Shown piece by piece: positions 28,719 to 39,077 of a stretch of 64,000 nucleotides of DNA. Both the position numbers and the translations under genes were made by a program. A model generated the notes under the pieces. It made no database searches, was not told where the DNA came from, and saw only the letters and a list, made by a program, of their open reading frames with translations. This DNA comes from Hippopus hippopus (lineage: Eukaryota > Mollusca > Bivalvia > Cardiida > Cardiidae): assembly GCA_946811185.2 (NCBI GenBank), contig OX328108.1, positions 33,416,493 to 33,480,492 of the forward strand, written 5' to 3'. Every line of letters begins with the position of its first letter. The stretch's first letter is position 1.

Positions 28719-31700
28719 ATGAGTTTGTTTAATAGATATATGAACATTGGTAGACGCCTTGCGTCTAATGTTTACTCAGGAGCAAGACGACTAGCCTCAG
28801 CTGTCGTACCAGAACCCATACAAAGGGGATTAAGTGATTTTACTAATTGGTTAACCGGTAATGTGGCGACAACACAAATACCACAAGTGTTAGATGAAAT
28901 TGTTGAACATGTTAGACAAAATTACCCTCCAAGGCAGCCGTTTGAGATTAGAGCTTCTCAATCCGCATTTAGAGGGTATGCTACACAACATGTTATAGAG
29001 GGTAGAGAAAATTATGACCCACAAAGATTTTTCGCAGAAACGTGGATGTCTCTTATAAATACTCTTCAAAATAATTTACAAACAAAGGTAAAACTTGTAC
29101 TTAGGTGTAAATTATGGTTAATGACAAATATTAACCAAGGTCCTGTTGAACGCGCTTTCCATAGTAATCAACATTTAAATTTAAACAGAGGAGAAATAGA
29201 GGATTCGTTGAATAGAATGATAGGTGAAGTTTTAGAAAATTTAGCTATTTTTCAAAGAGAAGGTAGTGGTTGGACATTTGGAAGTATAGTGCGGTTAGAA
29301 CTACATACAGCTGTTTATGTTCCTTTAGGAGCTAATGGTTACTTACCTTTACCAAAATGGATTGCTAACAAAAAAGCAGTTATCAATATGAAAAATAAAG
29401 ATGACAAATGCTTTTTATGGTGGGTTTTAAGAGCGCGAAACCCTAAAGAGCATAATGCAGAGATAGTTGACAAGGCTTTGCAAACGAAGGAAAGTAGTTT
29501 AAACATGGAGGGAATAAAGTATCCTGTTTCGTTTAAAGATATAGATAAGTTTGAAAAACAAAATTCAGAAATTAGTGTAAACGTGTATGGGCATGAGGAA
29601 TATATTTATCCTCTTAGGCTTACAAAAGATGAAAAAAGTAAACATGTTGATCTTCTTTTTACTAAAAATGAGGAAAACATGCACTACGCTCTCATAAAAA
29701 AATTTAATAGTTTAGTGAAAAAACAAATAACAAATACTCATAATGGAAATATAGAATGTTGTAAACGATGTATGAATCATTTTGGTAGTAAAGAACTTTT
29801 GGAAAAATATAAACAATACTGTAATGAACATGAACCTATTACTTTAGAAATGCCAAAACCAGGTACCATGCTAGCTTTTGAAAACCACGCTAGAAAACTC
29901 GGGGTTCCCTTTGTTGCATACGCTGATTTTAAAAGTGTTTTAGAACCAATACACACATGTCAACCAAACCCTGAAAAAAGTTATATTATACAACGTCAAA
30001 AGCATATACCTTGCAGCTTTTCCTATATTATAAAATGTTTTGATGATGCTGTGTGTGCTCCTATAAAAAGAAGTTATGTTGGAGAAAATGCTGAGGAAGT
30101 TTTTATGAACCAGTTAAAAGGTGATATACAAGAAATTCATCAACAGTACCACCAAAACCCAAAGCCTATTGAAATAACAATAGTGGAAAAAATGAAACAT
30201 ACACAACAAACACATTGTTGGATTTGTGGTGAAAAGTTTAATCGTGTTAATTATAGAGTAAGAGACCATTGCCATTTTACAGGTAAATATAGAGGCGCTG
30301 CACATAATAAATGCAAACTAAAAGCTAAAAATCCTAACTTCACACCTGTATAACTTCATAATCTTAGTGGATATGATGCTCATCTTTTTATTAAATGTCT
30401 TGGTAAATCTGATGGGAAGATTGACTGTAATGAAGAAAAATATATTAGTTTTAGTAAAGACATTTGGGTAGGAGAAAATATAAACCATAAAATTAGATTT
30501 CTTGATAGTTTTAAGTTTATGAGTTCTAGTTTGGATAAACTTTCAAGCAACTTAGAGGAAAGTCAGTTAAAAATTTTATCAAAATATTTCACTAAAGAAC
30601 AACTACCTTTGGTTAGGAGAAAAGGAGTTTTTCCTTATGAGTACCTAGATTCATTAAAGAAGAGAAATTACCACCCAAAGAAGCATTTTACTCGAGTTTG
30701 AACAAAGAAGGAATTACAGATGAAGATTATGCTCATGCGCAAAAGGTTTGGAAAACTTTTAATATGAAAACGTTTAAGGATTACTTAGAACTTTACAACA
30801 AAATAGATGTATTGCTTTTAGCAGATGTTTTTGAGAACTTTAGAGATGTTTGCTGTGAAAACTATGACTTAGATCCTAGTTGGTATTATACTGCTCCTGG
30901 TTTAGCTTGGGATGCAGCATTGAAAATAACAAAAGTAAACCTAGAGCTTTTATCTGATCCTGATATGCTTTTGATGGTAGAATCAGGTATTAGAGGAGGT
31001 GTTTGTATGTGTGGTAAAAGATATGCAAAAGCAAATAATGAGGATATGGGTGAATTATATGATCCTAGTAAACCATCAAAATATTTATTATATATAGACG
31101 CAAACAGCCTTTATCCTTGGGCAATGAGTCGTCCTCTTCCTACACATGGTTTTAAATGGATGAAAAATAAGGAATTAGAAATTTGGCAAAAAATCCCATG
31201 TATATTAGAAGTAGATTTAGAATATCCTAAAGAATTACATGATTTACACAATGACTTTCCTTTAGCACCCGAACGTTTAAAGATAGAAAAAGTAGAAAAA
31301 CTTATTCCAAACTTAAATAACAAAAAGAATTACATTATTCATCATGAAGCTTTAAAAACATGTGTTGATTTAGGTTTAAAGATTAGTAAAATACATCGAG
31401 GAATTAACTTTGAGGAAAGCGCATGGCTTAAGCCATACATTAATACAAACATCGAAAAGCAGCTAAAAATAATTTTGAGAAAGATTTTTTTAAGTTGATG
31501 AATAATTCAGTCTTTGGTAAGACTATGGAAAACCTGAGAAATAGAGTAACGATACACCTGGTTTCTAGTGAGGAGCGTTATAGGAAATTGGTAGCAAAAC
31601 CAAACTATAACCACACAACAATATTTGATGAAAACCTAACAGCGGTACACATGAAAAAAACTAATATGAAATATATTAAACCTATTTACTCAGGATTAAG

Positions 31701-32265
31701 CATCTTAGACATTAGTAAAACACATATGCAAAAAACTTATTACAACTACTTTAAAGTTAAGTATGGTGAAAAGGTTAGATTGCGTTATACTGATACAGAT
31801 AGTTTTATTCTTGAAATAGAAACTAAGAATTTGTATAAGGATATGGAAAAAGATGTGTTTGAAATGTTTGATACAAGCAATTATCCTAAAGATCATTTCT
31901 TAAAAAATGTTTGTAATGCAAGAGTAGTTGGAAAGTTTAAAGACGAGTTAGGTGGTGAGACTATGACTGAGTTTGTTGGTTTAGGAGCAAAAATGTATGC
32001 TTATAAAACTTTAGATGGCGAGGAAGATAAAAGATGTAAAGGTGTTAAAAAAGCAGTTATCAAGAAAGAGATAAATTTTGATAATTACAAAGAGTGTTTG
32101 CTTACAGAAAAGGATCAGTATAGAAAGATGACTGTTTTAAGAAGTAGGGGCCATAATATGTATACTGAAGAGTTAAACAAAAAAGCGTTAGGATCAAGTG
32201 ATGATAAAAGGTTTGTTTTGGAAAATAAAATAGATACACTAGCTTGGGGGCATTATGAAATATAA
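28719..32265 (+). pseudogene. Protein-primed family B DNA polymerase, one stop and two frameshifts
   Basis: About 1,180 codons. The N-terminal 300 residues are the Polinton-specific region. Cysteine clusters follow (ECCKRCMNHF; CWICGEKF with DHCHFTGKYRGAAHNKC, endonuclease-VII-like). Exo I reads YADFKS, with Lys where the catalytic Glu is expected. Exo II is HNLSGYDAH just after a TAA at 30351-30353. Exo III is around YNKIDVLLL. Polymerase motif A is DANSLYPWA, motif B is NNSVFGKT and motif C is YTDTDS. Frame changes lie near 30664-30672 and 31462-31470. It replicated the element from a terminal protein primer. It ends facing the minus-strand gene at 32324, with a hairpin between. Confidence 0.93.
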
Positions 32266-32301
32266 CTTTAAGAAATAAATTTATGGAAATGTTAAGTTGT
32301 A

Positions 32302-32331
32302 ATATATAACTTATCATGGTAAGTTATATAT
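32302..32331. terminator. Perfect 12-bp hairpin between polB and the last gene
   Basis: ATATATAACTTA and TAAGTTATATAT pair around TCATGG. It overlaps the stop of the minus-strand gene and shares the ATATAACTT/AAGTTATAT core with the hairpin at 17819-17850, 14.5 kb away at another convergent junction. Confidence 0.65.
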
Positions 32332-32848
32332 CTGAAATGTTGGCAGCTGATAAGTCTGCTATTTTCTTTCTTACACTAAGAAAATTACCTCCTCCTTTTA
32401 TCATTCTTCTATCTTTTAAATATTCTAAAGAATTATTGTCAGCAAATGTTAAAAGTTGCTCTACAAGTTTAAATATTATTTCATTTCTTGTATTCCCCTT
32501 CCTTTCTAACCTTATCCCATTTCGTTTTTTAACTTTTACAACTATATCTTTCTTAGAATTCTTAGAAAAAATATATAAATTATCCCAAAATGCTACATTA
32601 GTTGTTGAATCTTGTCTGAGCCTTAGGTCTATACTATCTAAAATATAATTTACATAATTACCTAGGAGTACAGCAAATTTAGCTAAATGTTCTTTTTGAT
32701 GTTCTTTAGGAAAATCTAAAATTAAATTTTTGAATTTATCTTTAGCTGTTTCAACATTTACTAAATTTTCTTTCATGTTTTCTATTGACTTTAGTAAACC
32801 TTCATCGTTTAAATTTATCTCTTCGAGAAACTCTTTTAATTGTTCCAT
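32324..32848 (-). CDS. Helical protein of unknown function next to the right TIR
   Basis: 174 residues from the ATG at 32848 (MEQLKEFLEEINLND), intact. It is almost wholly helical and charged in the first half (LLKSIENMKENLVNVETAKDK), with a basic segment (VVKVKKRNGIRLERKGN) and a C-terminal RRMIKGGGNFLSVRKK. No family is recognised. The inner end of the right TIR, with the T-rich motif, lies 26 bp upstream. An ATG at 32914 lies within the TIR and is not favoured because the matching left-TIR reading is broken. Confidence 0.6.
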   Translation of the reverse strand: MEQLKEFLEEINLNDEGLLKSIENMKENLVNVETAKDKFKNLILDFPKEHQKEHLAKFAVLLGNYVNYILDSIDLRLRQDSTTNVAFWDNLYIFSKNSKKDIVVKVKKRNGIRLERKGNTRNEIIFKLVEQLLTFADNNSLEYLKDRRMIKGGGNFLSVRKKIADLSAANISDI

Positions 32849-32873
32849 GTTTATTGTCTGACAAATTTGTTTA

Positions 32874-33203
32874 TGTAAAAATAGAAAAATTTCAAAAATT
32901 TTTTGGACTGACATATGTGATTGATCAAAAAAAAATTTGAAAAAAATTTTTAAGTTTAAAAAAAAGTTTCAAAAATAAAAATTAAAAATGTTTAAAGTTT
33001 AAGTTAGCCTTGGATCCGTGGTTAACTAGTTAGTCGGTTTGTCTGGTTAACTAGTTAGTTGGTTAAGGAATTTGTGTGGGGGTTTGATTAAGAAAATTAT
33101 TGTGTCTGATTAAGAAATTATTGTGTGGTTAGTTGTGGTGGGCGTTCTGGCTCATTTTGGAATGCGTCCAATTTCAGCCAGGGTACCCATTTTACTATCT
33201 GCT
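32874..33203 (-). repeat. Polinton right terminal inverted repeat
   Basis: It matches 14109-14440 in reverse complement. The outermost bases read AGCAGATAGT against AGTAGATAGT on the left. Its inner end carries the T-rich motif pointing into the element. Confidence 0.93.
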
Positions 33204-33209
33204 ATGCGT
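33204..33209. repeat. Polinton target-site duplication, right copy (ATGCGT)
   Basis: Direct copy of 14103-14108. Its last base is the first base of the TTAA end of the neighbouring MITE. Confidence 0.9.
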
Positions 33210-33419
33210 TAACCCTTATCCTGCTAAATAACTAGAATTAAATTTTCAGTTCGATATTAATAACCCAAATATTGCTGTTTCAAAGTCATGTTTTGGGGAA
33301 TAATATGTCCTTATCGGACAGTTAGATCAAAGATCAGACTGCAAGTTCTGTGCAGTCTGATCTTGATCTACACTGTCCGCTAAAGGTCAGTGAGTCGCGC
33401 ATAGCAGCCAAAGGGTTAA
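33209..33419. mobile_element. TTAA-ended foldback MITE at the insertion site
   Basis: TTAACCCTTATC at one end and AAAGGGTTAA at the other. The centre is a hairpin of about 27-bp arms (AGATCAGACTGCA / TGCAGTCTGATCT) at 33316-33378. No coding capacity. The Polinton inserted at or one base from its left end. Confidence 0.75.
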
Positions 33420-35074
33420 GATTCGCGTGTATTCGTATATCGTAGTTTCCATACAAGTAATGTTTTGTAAGCTGTTCGGTCTTGAACGACAATCTATCGT
33501 TCGAACTTGATCGGTTTTAATCGTCATGAAATTCTAATCTAGTTAACTTTACCACTCTGTCACACCAAACCGAAAATTTCACCAAATGCGTATGAATTAA
33601 ATTTGGCGTATTCGTTAAATGTTCGTTCCGCCAGCGTTATGTATTCGCTGCTTTTCGTTTGGTATTCGTCGATGTTCGCTGTCTTCCAAAAATATTTTTG
33701 TGCATGCACAAAAATTTACGACGAATGCAACGTTCATAATTTTCGGAATGCGTTCGGTTAAGGCCCGCAGAGGGATCGGTAGGTGTGCGTTTGACCTTCG
33801 GGTCTTTCGTTCTGCTGTCGTTAATTGATCGTAGCGAATTTTTGTTCGGAATAATCGTCATGTTCGCACCGAATTTCTACCGCTTTCATTCCGATTAGTG
33901 TATGTTAACATACCGACCTGACTGAAAAGACCTAACTACTGCTACTTGAGTAACGTGTTTTCCGCGACTGCCGTTCAAATTGCCGTTTGAACAACGTTCC
34001 AGCGGCGTTTCCTTTTTATGAATCGTGTATTTTGGGTGATAGCTTTATACTCCCTGCAGATGCTGGGCTGTATACAATATCTACAAATCTTTTGAAATTG
34101 AAATTAGTCAATGGAGTTGTCACATCTCTCCAATAAACAGAGGCAGCAGCTGATAGCAGGCCTAACATTCCAAAATGCAATGTTTGCAAGGGTAGTAGCT
34201 GCTTAACGTTACTGAACCATTGAACACTAGCAGCAAAAACGAATATTTATTACATATATGTCATTCTGGAGCAAAAACATGATGAAATCTGATCCGCTGA
34301 GAGTCTTCGAGAATATTTGGTATATTCGGTTTAATGTCGCACACGATTCGTTATGGGTTCGTTAAGTATGCGGTTTAAACGGTTGGAATTCGTCGAGGTT
34401 TCAAAATGAAACTTGGCATAATTTGGAGAAATGACGTTGTCTATTCGAGGTATTCACTTGAAGTTCACTTGAATACTGCGAATTGCTATCCGAATTTTCG
34501 GTATTATTTGCCTGAGAATTTCGGTCAGGTAGGACAGGGCGGTTAGTACGTAACTAATCGTTGGATATTCGTTTACATTTGCAATCTATCGCAAAGATTC
34601 GTCAGTGGATCGTTTTCGATCACTTGATATACAAATTAGCCGATCACGACCAGATAGCTTGCGACCTCTAACGCCAGTTGACGAACGCTGTGCGAAAACT
34701 TTCTGATTGGTAAATGTATCGAAACGAATTTAAACGAATAATGGACGAAATTTTTATTCGCCACAAATTTTTAAACATGTTCAAAATTTTCTGACGAACA
34801 AAACTAATCGCAACGGATGCAAAGGTTTACCCCCCTGTCCCACCACGCCGAAAATTTCACCGAATGTGTACAGAATTAAATTCGGCGTATCCGTTAAATG
34901 TTCATCCCGCCAGCGGTATGTGGCTCATTCTATTATTTTTTTAAAAGTCCACATAACAGGAGAAAAGAACAAAATATTGCGAAATTTAGTCATACTCGCA
35001 GTTTTCAACATCAACTAACATCGTCCTTGTGCCTAATTAGCTCAGCAGTGAGAAAATAACAAATCTGAGATAAA
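33420..35074. repeat. Direct ~85-bp repeats around 1.2 kb of unrecognised DNA
   Basis: The text GAAAATTTCACC(A/G)AATG ... CGTTAAATGTTC ... CCGCCAGCG occurs at about 33565-33645 and 34845-34920 in the same orientation. The DNA between is less AT-rich than its surroundings, rich in TTCGTT/CGAAT words, and has no gene I recognise. The repeats are too short and diverged to claim LTRs. Confidence 0.55.
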
Positions 35075-35620
35075 TAGAGGATATTTGTTTTTTTCGGTGA
35101 AAAATCGAAATTTATTTCATCGAGTGAACACCATCGGTAATATTTTCATGAGTGGCACAGCCACGAGTGAAAATATCACCGATGGTGTTCATCGAAAAAA
35201 ACAAATATTCTATTTATTTCATGCTTTTAACCCTTTCTGGGAGGAGCTTTATCAAAATCCAGTACAGTTCTTTTCCGTTATTCCCCGTGGCGTACCCCTC
35301 CCGCATAGCAACGCATTACAATATTACGTCAAACGCGAGAAATGTAAGGTAAATGACGTCATATTTCCATCTGGTTGTGAGGCACGCGCAATTTACCTAG
35401 GCAACAAGAACATAAAAATCGGTATTTTCACTGGTCGTACCCGTGTAATATATAGAGGTTATTACACGGCTGATGAGGGCTGGAGAGTGATATCGGCCCG
35501 CCACCTTGATATCTGCCCCGAGGGCTTTAGCCCGAGGGCAGATTTCAAGGTGGAGGGCCGATATCACTCTCCGGCCCTCATCAGCCGTGTAATAACCTCT
35601 ATTTATTACATTCATTGATC
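35075..35620. mobile_element. Foldback element with two large palindromes
   Basis: The first palindrome runs about 35080-35218 (ATTTGTTTTTTTCG ... CACCATCGGT / ACCGATGGTG ... CGAAAAAAACAAAT). The second runs about 35445-35608, with arms near 75 bp containing GAGGTTATTACACGGCTGATG and GATATCGGCCC. Related text (CAGATATCAGCCCGTTGCC) appears again near 36235. The open frame at 35085-35618 is palindrome-driven. Confidence 0.7.
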
Positions 35621-36800
35621 ATTTGCTCGATTTTTTTTTTTTTTAAACATGTTTAAACACTTAAAACAGAGAAATTCTTGTCTTCGTTCAACACAACTTC
35701 TTTTTCCGCGGGTAAACGTCACGTTCATGATGTAATCATGCATCATTCATCATGACTATCGCAACTTCAGTATAAGGACGTTTTAAATAAGCAGTTCTTC
35801 ATCTTTATTCATAGTTAAAAAGATAACGGTATGTGTGTTTTTCCGAACCCAATATTTAATTTAGTATGATACACATTATCAATGAGAAACAGGACAAATA
35901 GAATAGATGGTTGGTGCTTTGAATTGGTAAATTTAATCAGGCTCGGTTCCCCCAGCTCAATGGATAAAATTCGCAGAACTACTAGCCTATAGACACCACG
36001 CCTTGTCCAATAAACTTTCCCAATGCAAGACAACAACAACAATCTATTCTCTGTTTATCGTGTTTGCTGGTTTTGCGATTCAATCATTGTCTGTAGTCCT
36101 GAAGATTTGTCCGCTAGCGATATACGGACTGATTCAGCCATTTTTTTTTTCAAACTAGATGTTTTGAGAACGTTACTTTACGAGCGAGTGTTCTGTTGCT
36201 ATAGATTTAGAATAAATATCTTGTCAACGGGCAGAATATCAGATATCAGCCCGTTGCCCCGCCATATCTGCCCTCGCGTGACACTGATATTACACCATTT
36301 TCAGGAGAAAATGTTACTATTATTAGTAACAGAATGTAATAACGAAAAATATTTTCACTGCTATTTCTCGATATCTTACCAGAAAGCATGAAATAAACTC
36401 CTATAATGTTTTATTGGGTATCTATGTAAAAACTTCATTGTTTCGAACAACGTCTTTTTTTTTTCTTAATTTTTTACGCTTCCATAGAGTAAATAAGCAG
36501 TGCCTAAGATTTCTTTTGGCACAGTTGATGCATATTTCTAATCGAAGAAGTGTTCTGTTCTGATATAAAAAAAAAGTCTGAAGTTGAAACACAAAAAACA
36601 GAAGAACAGAACAGACCATTTCTTTATTAAACTAAGAAGGTACGTAAAGTACAACTAGAGGATTTGAAAACAATATCACGAGTAGTAAAAAAAGTAAATA
36701 ACTGTTCCGGTAAACGAGAGAAGTATAGGGTGGAGGAAAACTGGAGGAAGGGAGACACGAGTCACAGGTGTTTACATAAGAATTTCACATGATACACCTA
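35621..36800. other. AT-rich non-coding DNA
   Basis: Poly-T tracts near 35628-35644 and 36455-36466. A small hairpin-like segment at 36225-36300 is related to the preceding palindrome. No gene recognised. Confidence 0.45.
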
Positions 36801-36879
36801 TGTGCGTTGTCAGTTGTCTGATAAAAAAGAACACCAGGGGCGTGGAATACACGTATATCTTGATTTCAGAACTCGCATT

Positions 36880-37240
36880 GAAAATGAACATTTCTCAAAA
36901 TTAGACTGGTTATCTATTTCTAAAAGGGTTGACTTTACAACCCTGTGCCATGTTTTTAAGATTAATGCTAATACAGCACCTCCATATATGCATGAGAACT
37001 TTACTCCTATTAGCGACACCCATCAACACAGTACTAGACTGAGAGTAACTGTCAATGGCAACAGTGACGACTCAGAACATTTTTTCAAAGAGAGTGGGCG
37101 CTTTTCAATTCCAAGGGTCAAAGGCTTTGGCAAAATCCTCTAGAGGGATTTTACTCTGGAATGAACTGCCCCAACAAATCAGGGATACCAAAAGCTTTCT
37201 TGTTTTTAAATCCACATTAAAAAGTTCCTTGTTGTAATGC
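36880..37240 (+). pseudogene. LINE reverse transcriptase C-terminal fragment
   Basis: The reading SKLDWLSISKRVDFTTL, then FKINANTAPPYM and, after a frame change near 37090-37140, LLWNELPQQIRDTKSFLVFKSTLK is the standard C-terminal tail of vertebrate/invertebrate non-LTR retrotransposon RT proteins (LDWLPV ... LWNELP ... FKxxLK). The catalytic domain is absent, as expected for a 5'-truncated copy. Non-coding 3' tail text continues to about 37520. Confidence 0.75.
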
Positions 37241-37785
37241 GCCTTTATTTGAAAACTGCCATTTATTGCGATAAGTCATATTTCAAATAGCCATAAGTCG
37301 CGATATATCATTTTTAGTTAACTCTGATTTTGTCAATTATGATGCATGACCTCCTGTTATTTATTATTATTTCAAGGACCACAATGGAAATAAGAGATTT
37401 ATAATCCCTTTTTTGTGTCATCCTTTGTATTTAAATATAGTTTGTCATAATTTCATTATCATGCTCATTTTGTCTCATGTATAGTGCTTTTATGATGTCA
37501 TATATTTTATACAGAACTAAATCTATCTATCTAACCATTTTGAACAATCTTTGTAGCATCCTGATGCTCATTGTCTAGGCCAAGTTTGACATAAGTTCAA
37601 GGTTTTTGCTATTTTAGCAGTGGTAGCTATGTTCACATGATCCAAATGATTGAAACAAATTTTGTTACCCTGGTCTTTTGGAGTTTCTCAGTAGAATTTC
37701 ATTTTATCTATCGGTTTCTGGGGAGAAGTCATTTATGTAATTGTCAATGGACAGATTGAGATATAACATTTGGTTTGTTTAGGAG
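37241..37785. other. LINE 3' tail and non-coding DNA
   Basis: The first 280 bases probably belong to the truncated LINE. The rest is unrecognised; it shows no coding signal. Confidence 0.4.
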
Positions 37786-38036
37786 TTTAACGCAATTTTA
37801 ACAGCGTAGGTCATATCATAGCGGTTTGTGACTCACCCATGTGTTTCCTGGCTTTCTTACACCAGTACTGACACAACTTCCTTTCCAAAGCCAATGACTA
37901 CATTTCTCATATGCATCAGAGGTGAGAGGCGAAAAATCGCCGGAAAGAAGGTTCGCAGCAACCGGGTATCAAACCCGCAACCTCCAGGTCACGAGTCAGA
38001 TACCCTAACCACTGAGCTACCCGGCCGAGCTGACAA
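37786..38036 (-). mobile_element. tRNA-derived SINE, family C
   Basis: Minus-strand head with GGGTAGCTCAGTGG (A box) and GGTTTGATACCC (B box), at 37960-38030, and body text CTCACCTCTGATGCATATGAG. A plus-strand copy is at 45381-45660. Confidence 0.8.
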
Positions 38037-38117
38037 ATGACAAGCAATATCATTAGCCCGCATTATTCAAACCTTTACCATACAGTCCCGAGTTTTTATG
38101 ACCTTGACAAAAGAAAC

Positions 38118-38193
38118 TAAAACATTGTGGGAAAAGGAGAAAATGCTGGTAACCACTTTTTCTCTTTTTCCAACAATGCTTTCTACCTATCAA
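38118..38193. repeat. TTAA foldback MITE core copy
   Basis: AAAACATTGTGGGAAAAGG faces a decayed CCAACAATGCTTTC arm. Outer ends are unclear. Confidence 0.6.
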
Positions 38194-38349
38194 AGGACAA
38201 ATTTCATGTTTTGCATAATATTTGATTTGTTGTCTGGAAATGTTGGGCAAATCTGAAATTCTGTCGTGTGGTAGAGTTAAACAAACCAGTTGCATCTTTT
38301 GAATGTCTGTTACCATCAAGTTTCTTTATCTATGCAAAAAACGAAACAT

Positions 38350-38760
38350 ATATGAGCTATGCTGTCTGAAAATGGGGCTTAATGCATTTGCAAACCGTAC
38401 AGACCCAAGTAGGCCTGCACAATCTACGTGGGCTGACCTGGACCGAAACTTTTTTCCATTTGATCAAAATTCTGCGTGCAAAGGGACCAGTCTACCTCGT
38501 GATTCCGTCGATTCTAAGAGAGAATGGAATTAATGGATCCACAATCATTTGATGACTTTCTTCTCAACTTTGTTTTACTTGCTATTATTCTTTTCCATAA
38601 GATATTTCAGATACTTTTTTTTTCTATTTTCTTCAAACGCCGCTTTCAACATTATTTCAGTTATATCACTGCTCCAGCTCATTTATTCATGCATCTCCTG
38701 GATTTCACCAGAACAAGGCTAGGGCTTAGAAATATCTTTCACACAACTAGACAGTGAAAT
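38350..38760. repeat. MITE of the 49.87-kb family plus truncated SINE tail
   Basis: TGAGCTATGCTGTCTGAAAA, GGGGCTTAATGCATTTGC and a hairpin AGTAGGCCTGCAC / GTGGGCTGACCTG match the element at 49870-50140. From about 38655 the text (CTCCTGGATTTCACCAGAACAAGGCTAGGGC) resembles a SINE body in reverse. Confidence 0.55.
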
Positions 38761-39077
38761 TGAGATAATTGATAGACTTCTCTGGTCAACAAACGCACAT
38801 GCACATAATCTTTTTTTAAAACACACAAACACATTTTTTCTTGTTTTATTGTCTAACGAACTTTTTTTTTTACTGATTATTATTATTATTTTTCATAAAT
38901 ATATATCAGGGTTTTTTTTTTCATTGTTTTTATTGTTAATGTTTTGAAAATATAAAGTTTCATCATTTCCTATTTTCTTTTTCAAAAATTTATAAAACAT
39001 AGTATTTTCTTCCTTTTTTATTGATGTGCATGTTTTTCTTAATCATCTGCTGTCATTTTTACCTACAAAATAACGAG
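38761..39077. other. AT-rich non-coding DNA
   Basis: Several poly-T tracts. No gene or repeat family recognised. Confidence 0.5.

Larger units (their letters stand above)
14109..33203. mobile_element. Polinton/Maverick element (adintovirus-like), 19.1 kb, complete but inactivated
   Basis: It is bounded by TIRs of about 330 bp starting 5'-AG and a 6-bp direct duplication. It holds the full Polinton hallmark set: protein-primed PolB, retroviral-type integrase, adenain-type protease, packaging ATPase, penton-like minor capsid and major capsid. The PLA2-like and glycine-rich virion genes place it with adintovirus-like animal Polintons. It adds an accessory block in its left arm (ribonucleotide reductase large subunit, RING protein, fibres, P/Q/Y-rich protein). 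Most large genes carry frameshifts or stops. TIR identity near 97% and the intact duplication argue for one clean integration followed by neutral decay. Confidence 0.95.

Noticed and set aside
22561..30353. Stop codon reassignment or readthrough, as several internal stops are in frame
   Set aside because: Both TAA and TGA occur internally, the same codons end intact genes, and frameshifts are equally common, so decay explains all.
32849..32914. Longer start for the minus-strand gene at 32324, using an ATG in the TIR
   Set aside because: It would place coding sequence in the TIR, and the equivalent left-TIR frame is broken; the first ATG inside the element is preferred.
33565..34920. LTR retrotransposon
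   Set aside because: Repeats are only about 85 bp, lack clear TG...CA ends, and no gag or pol is found between them.
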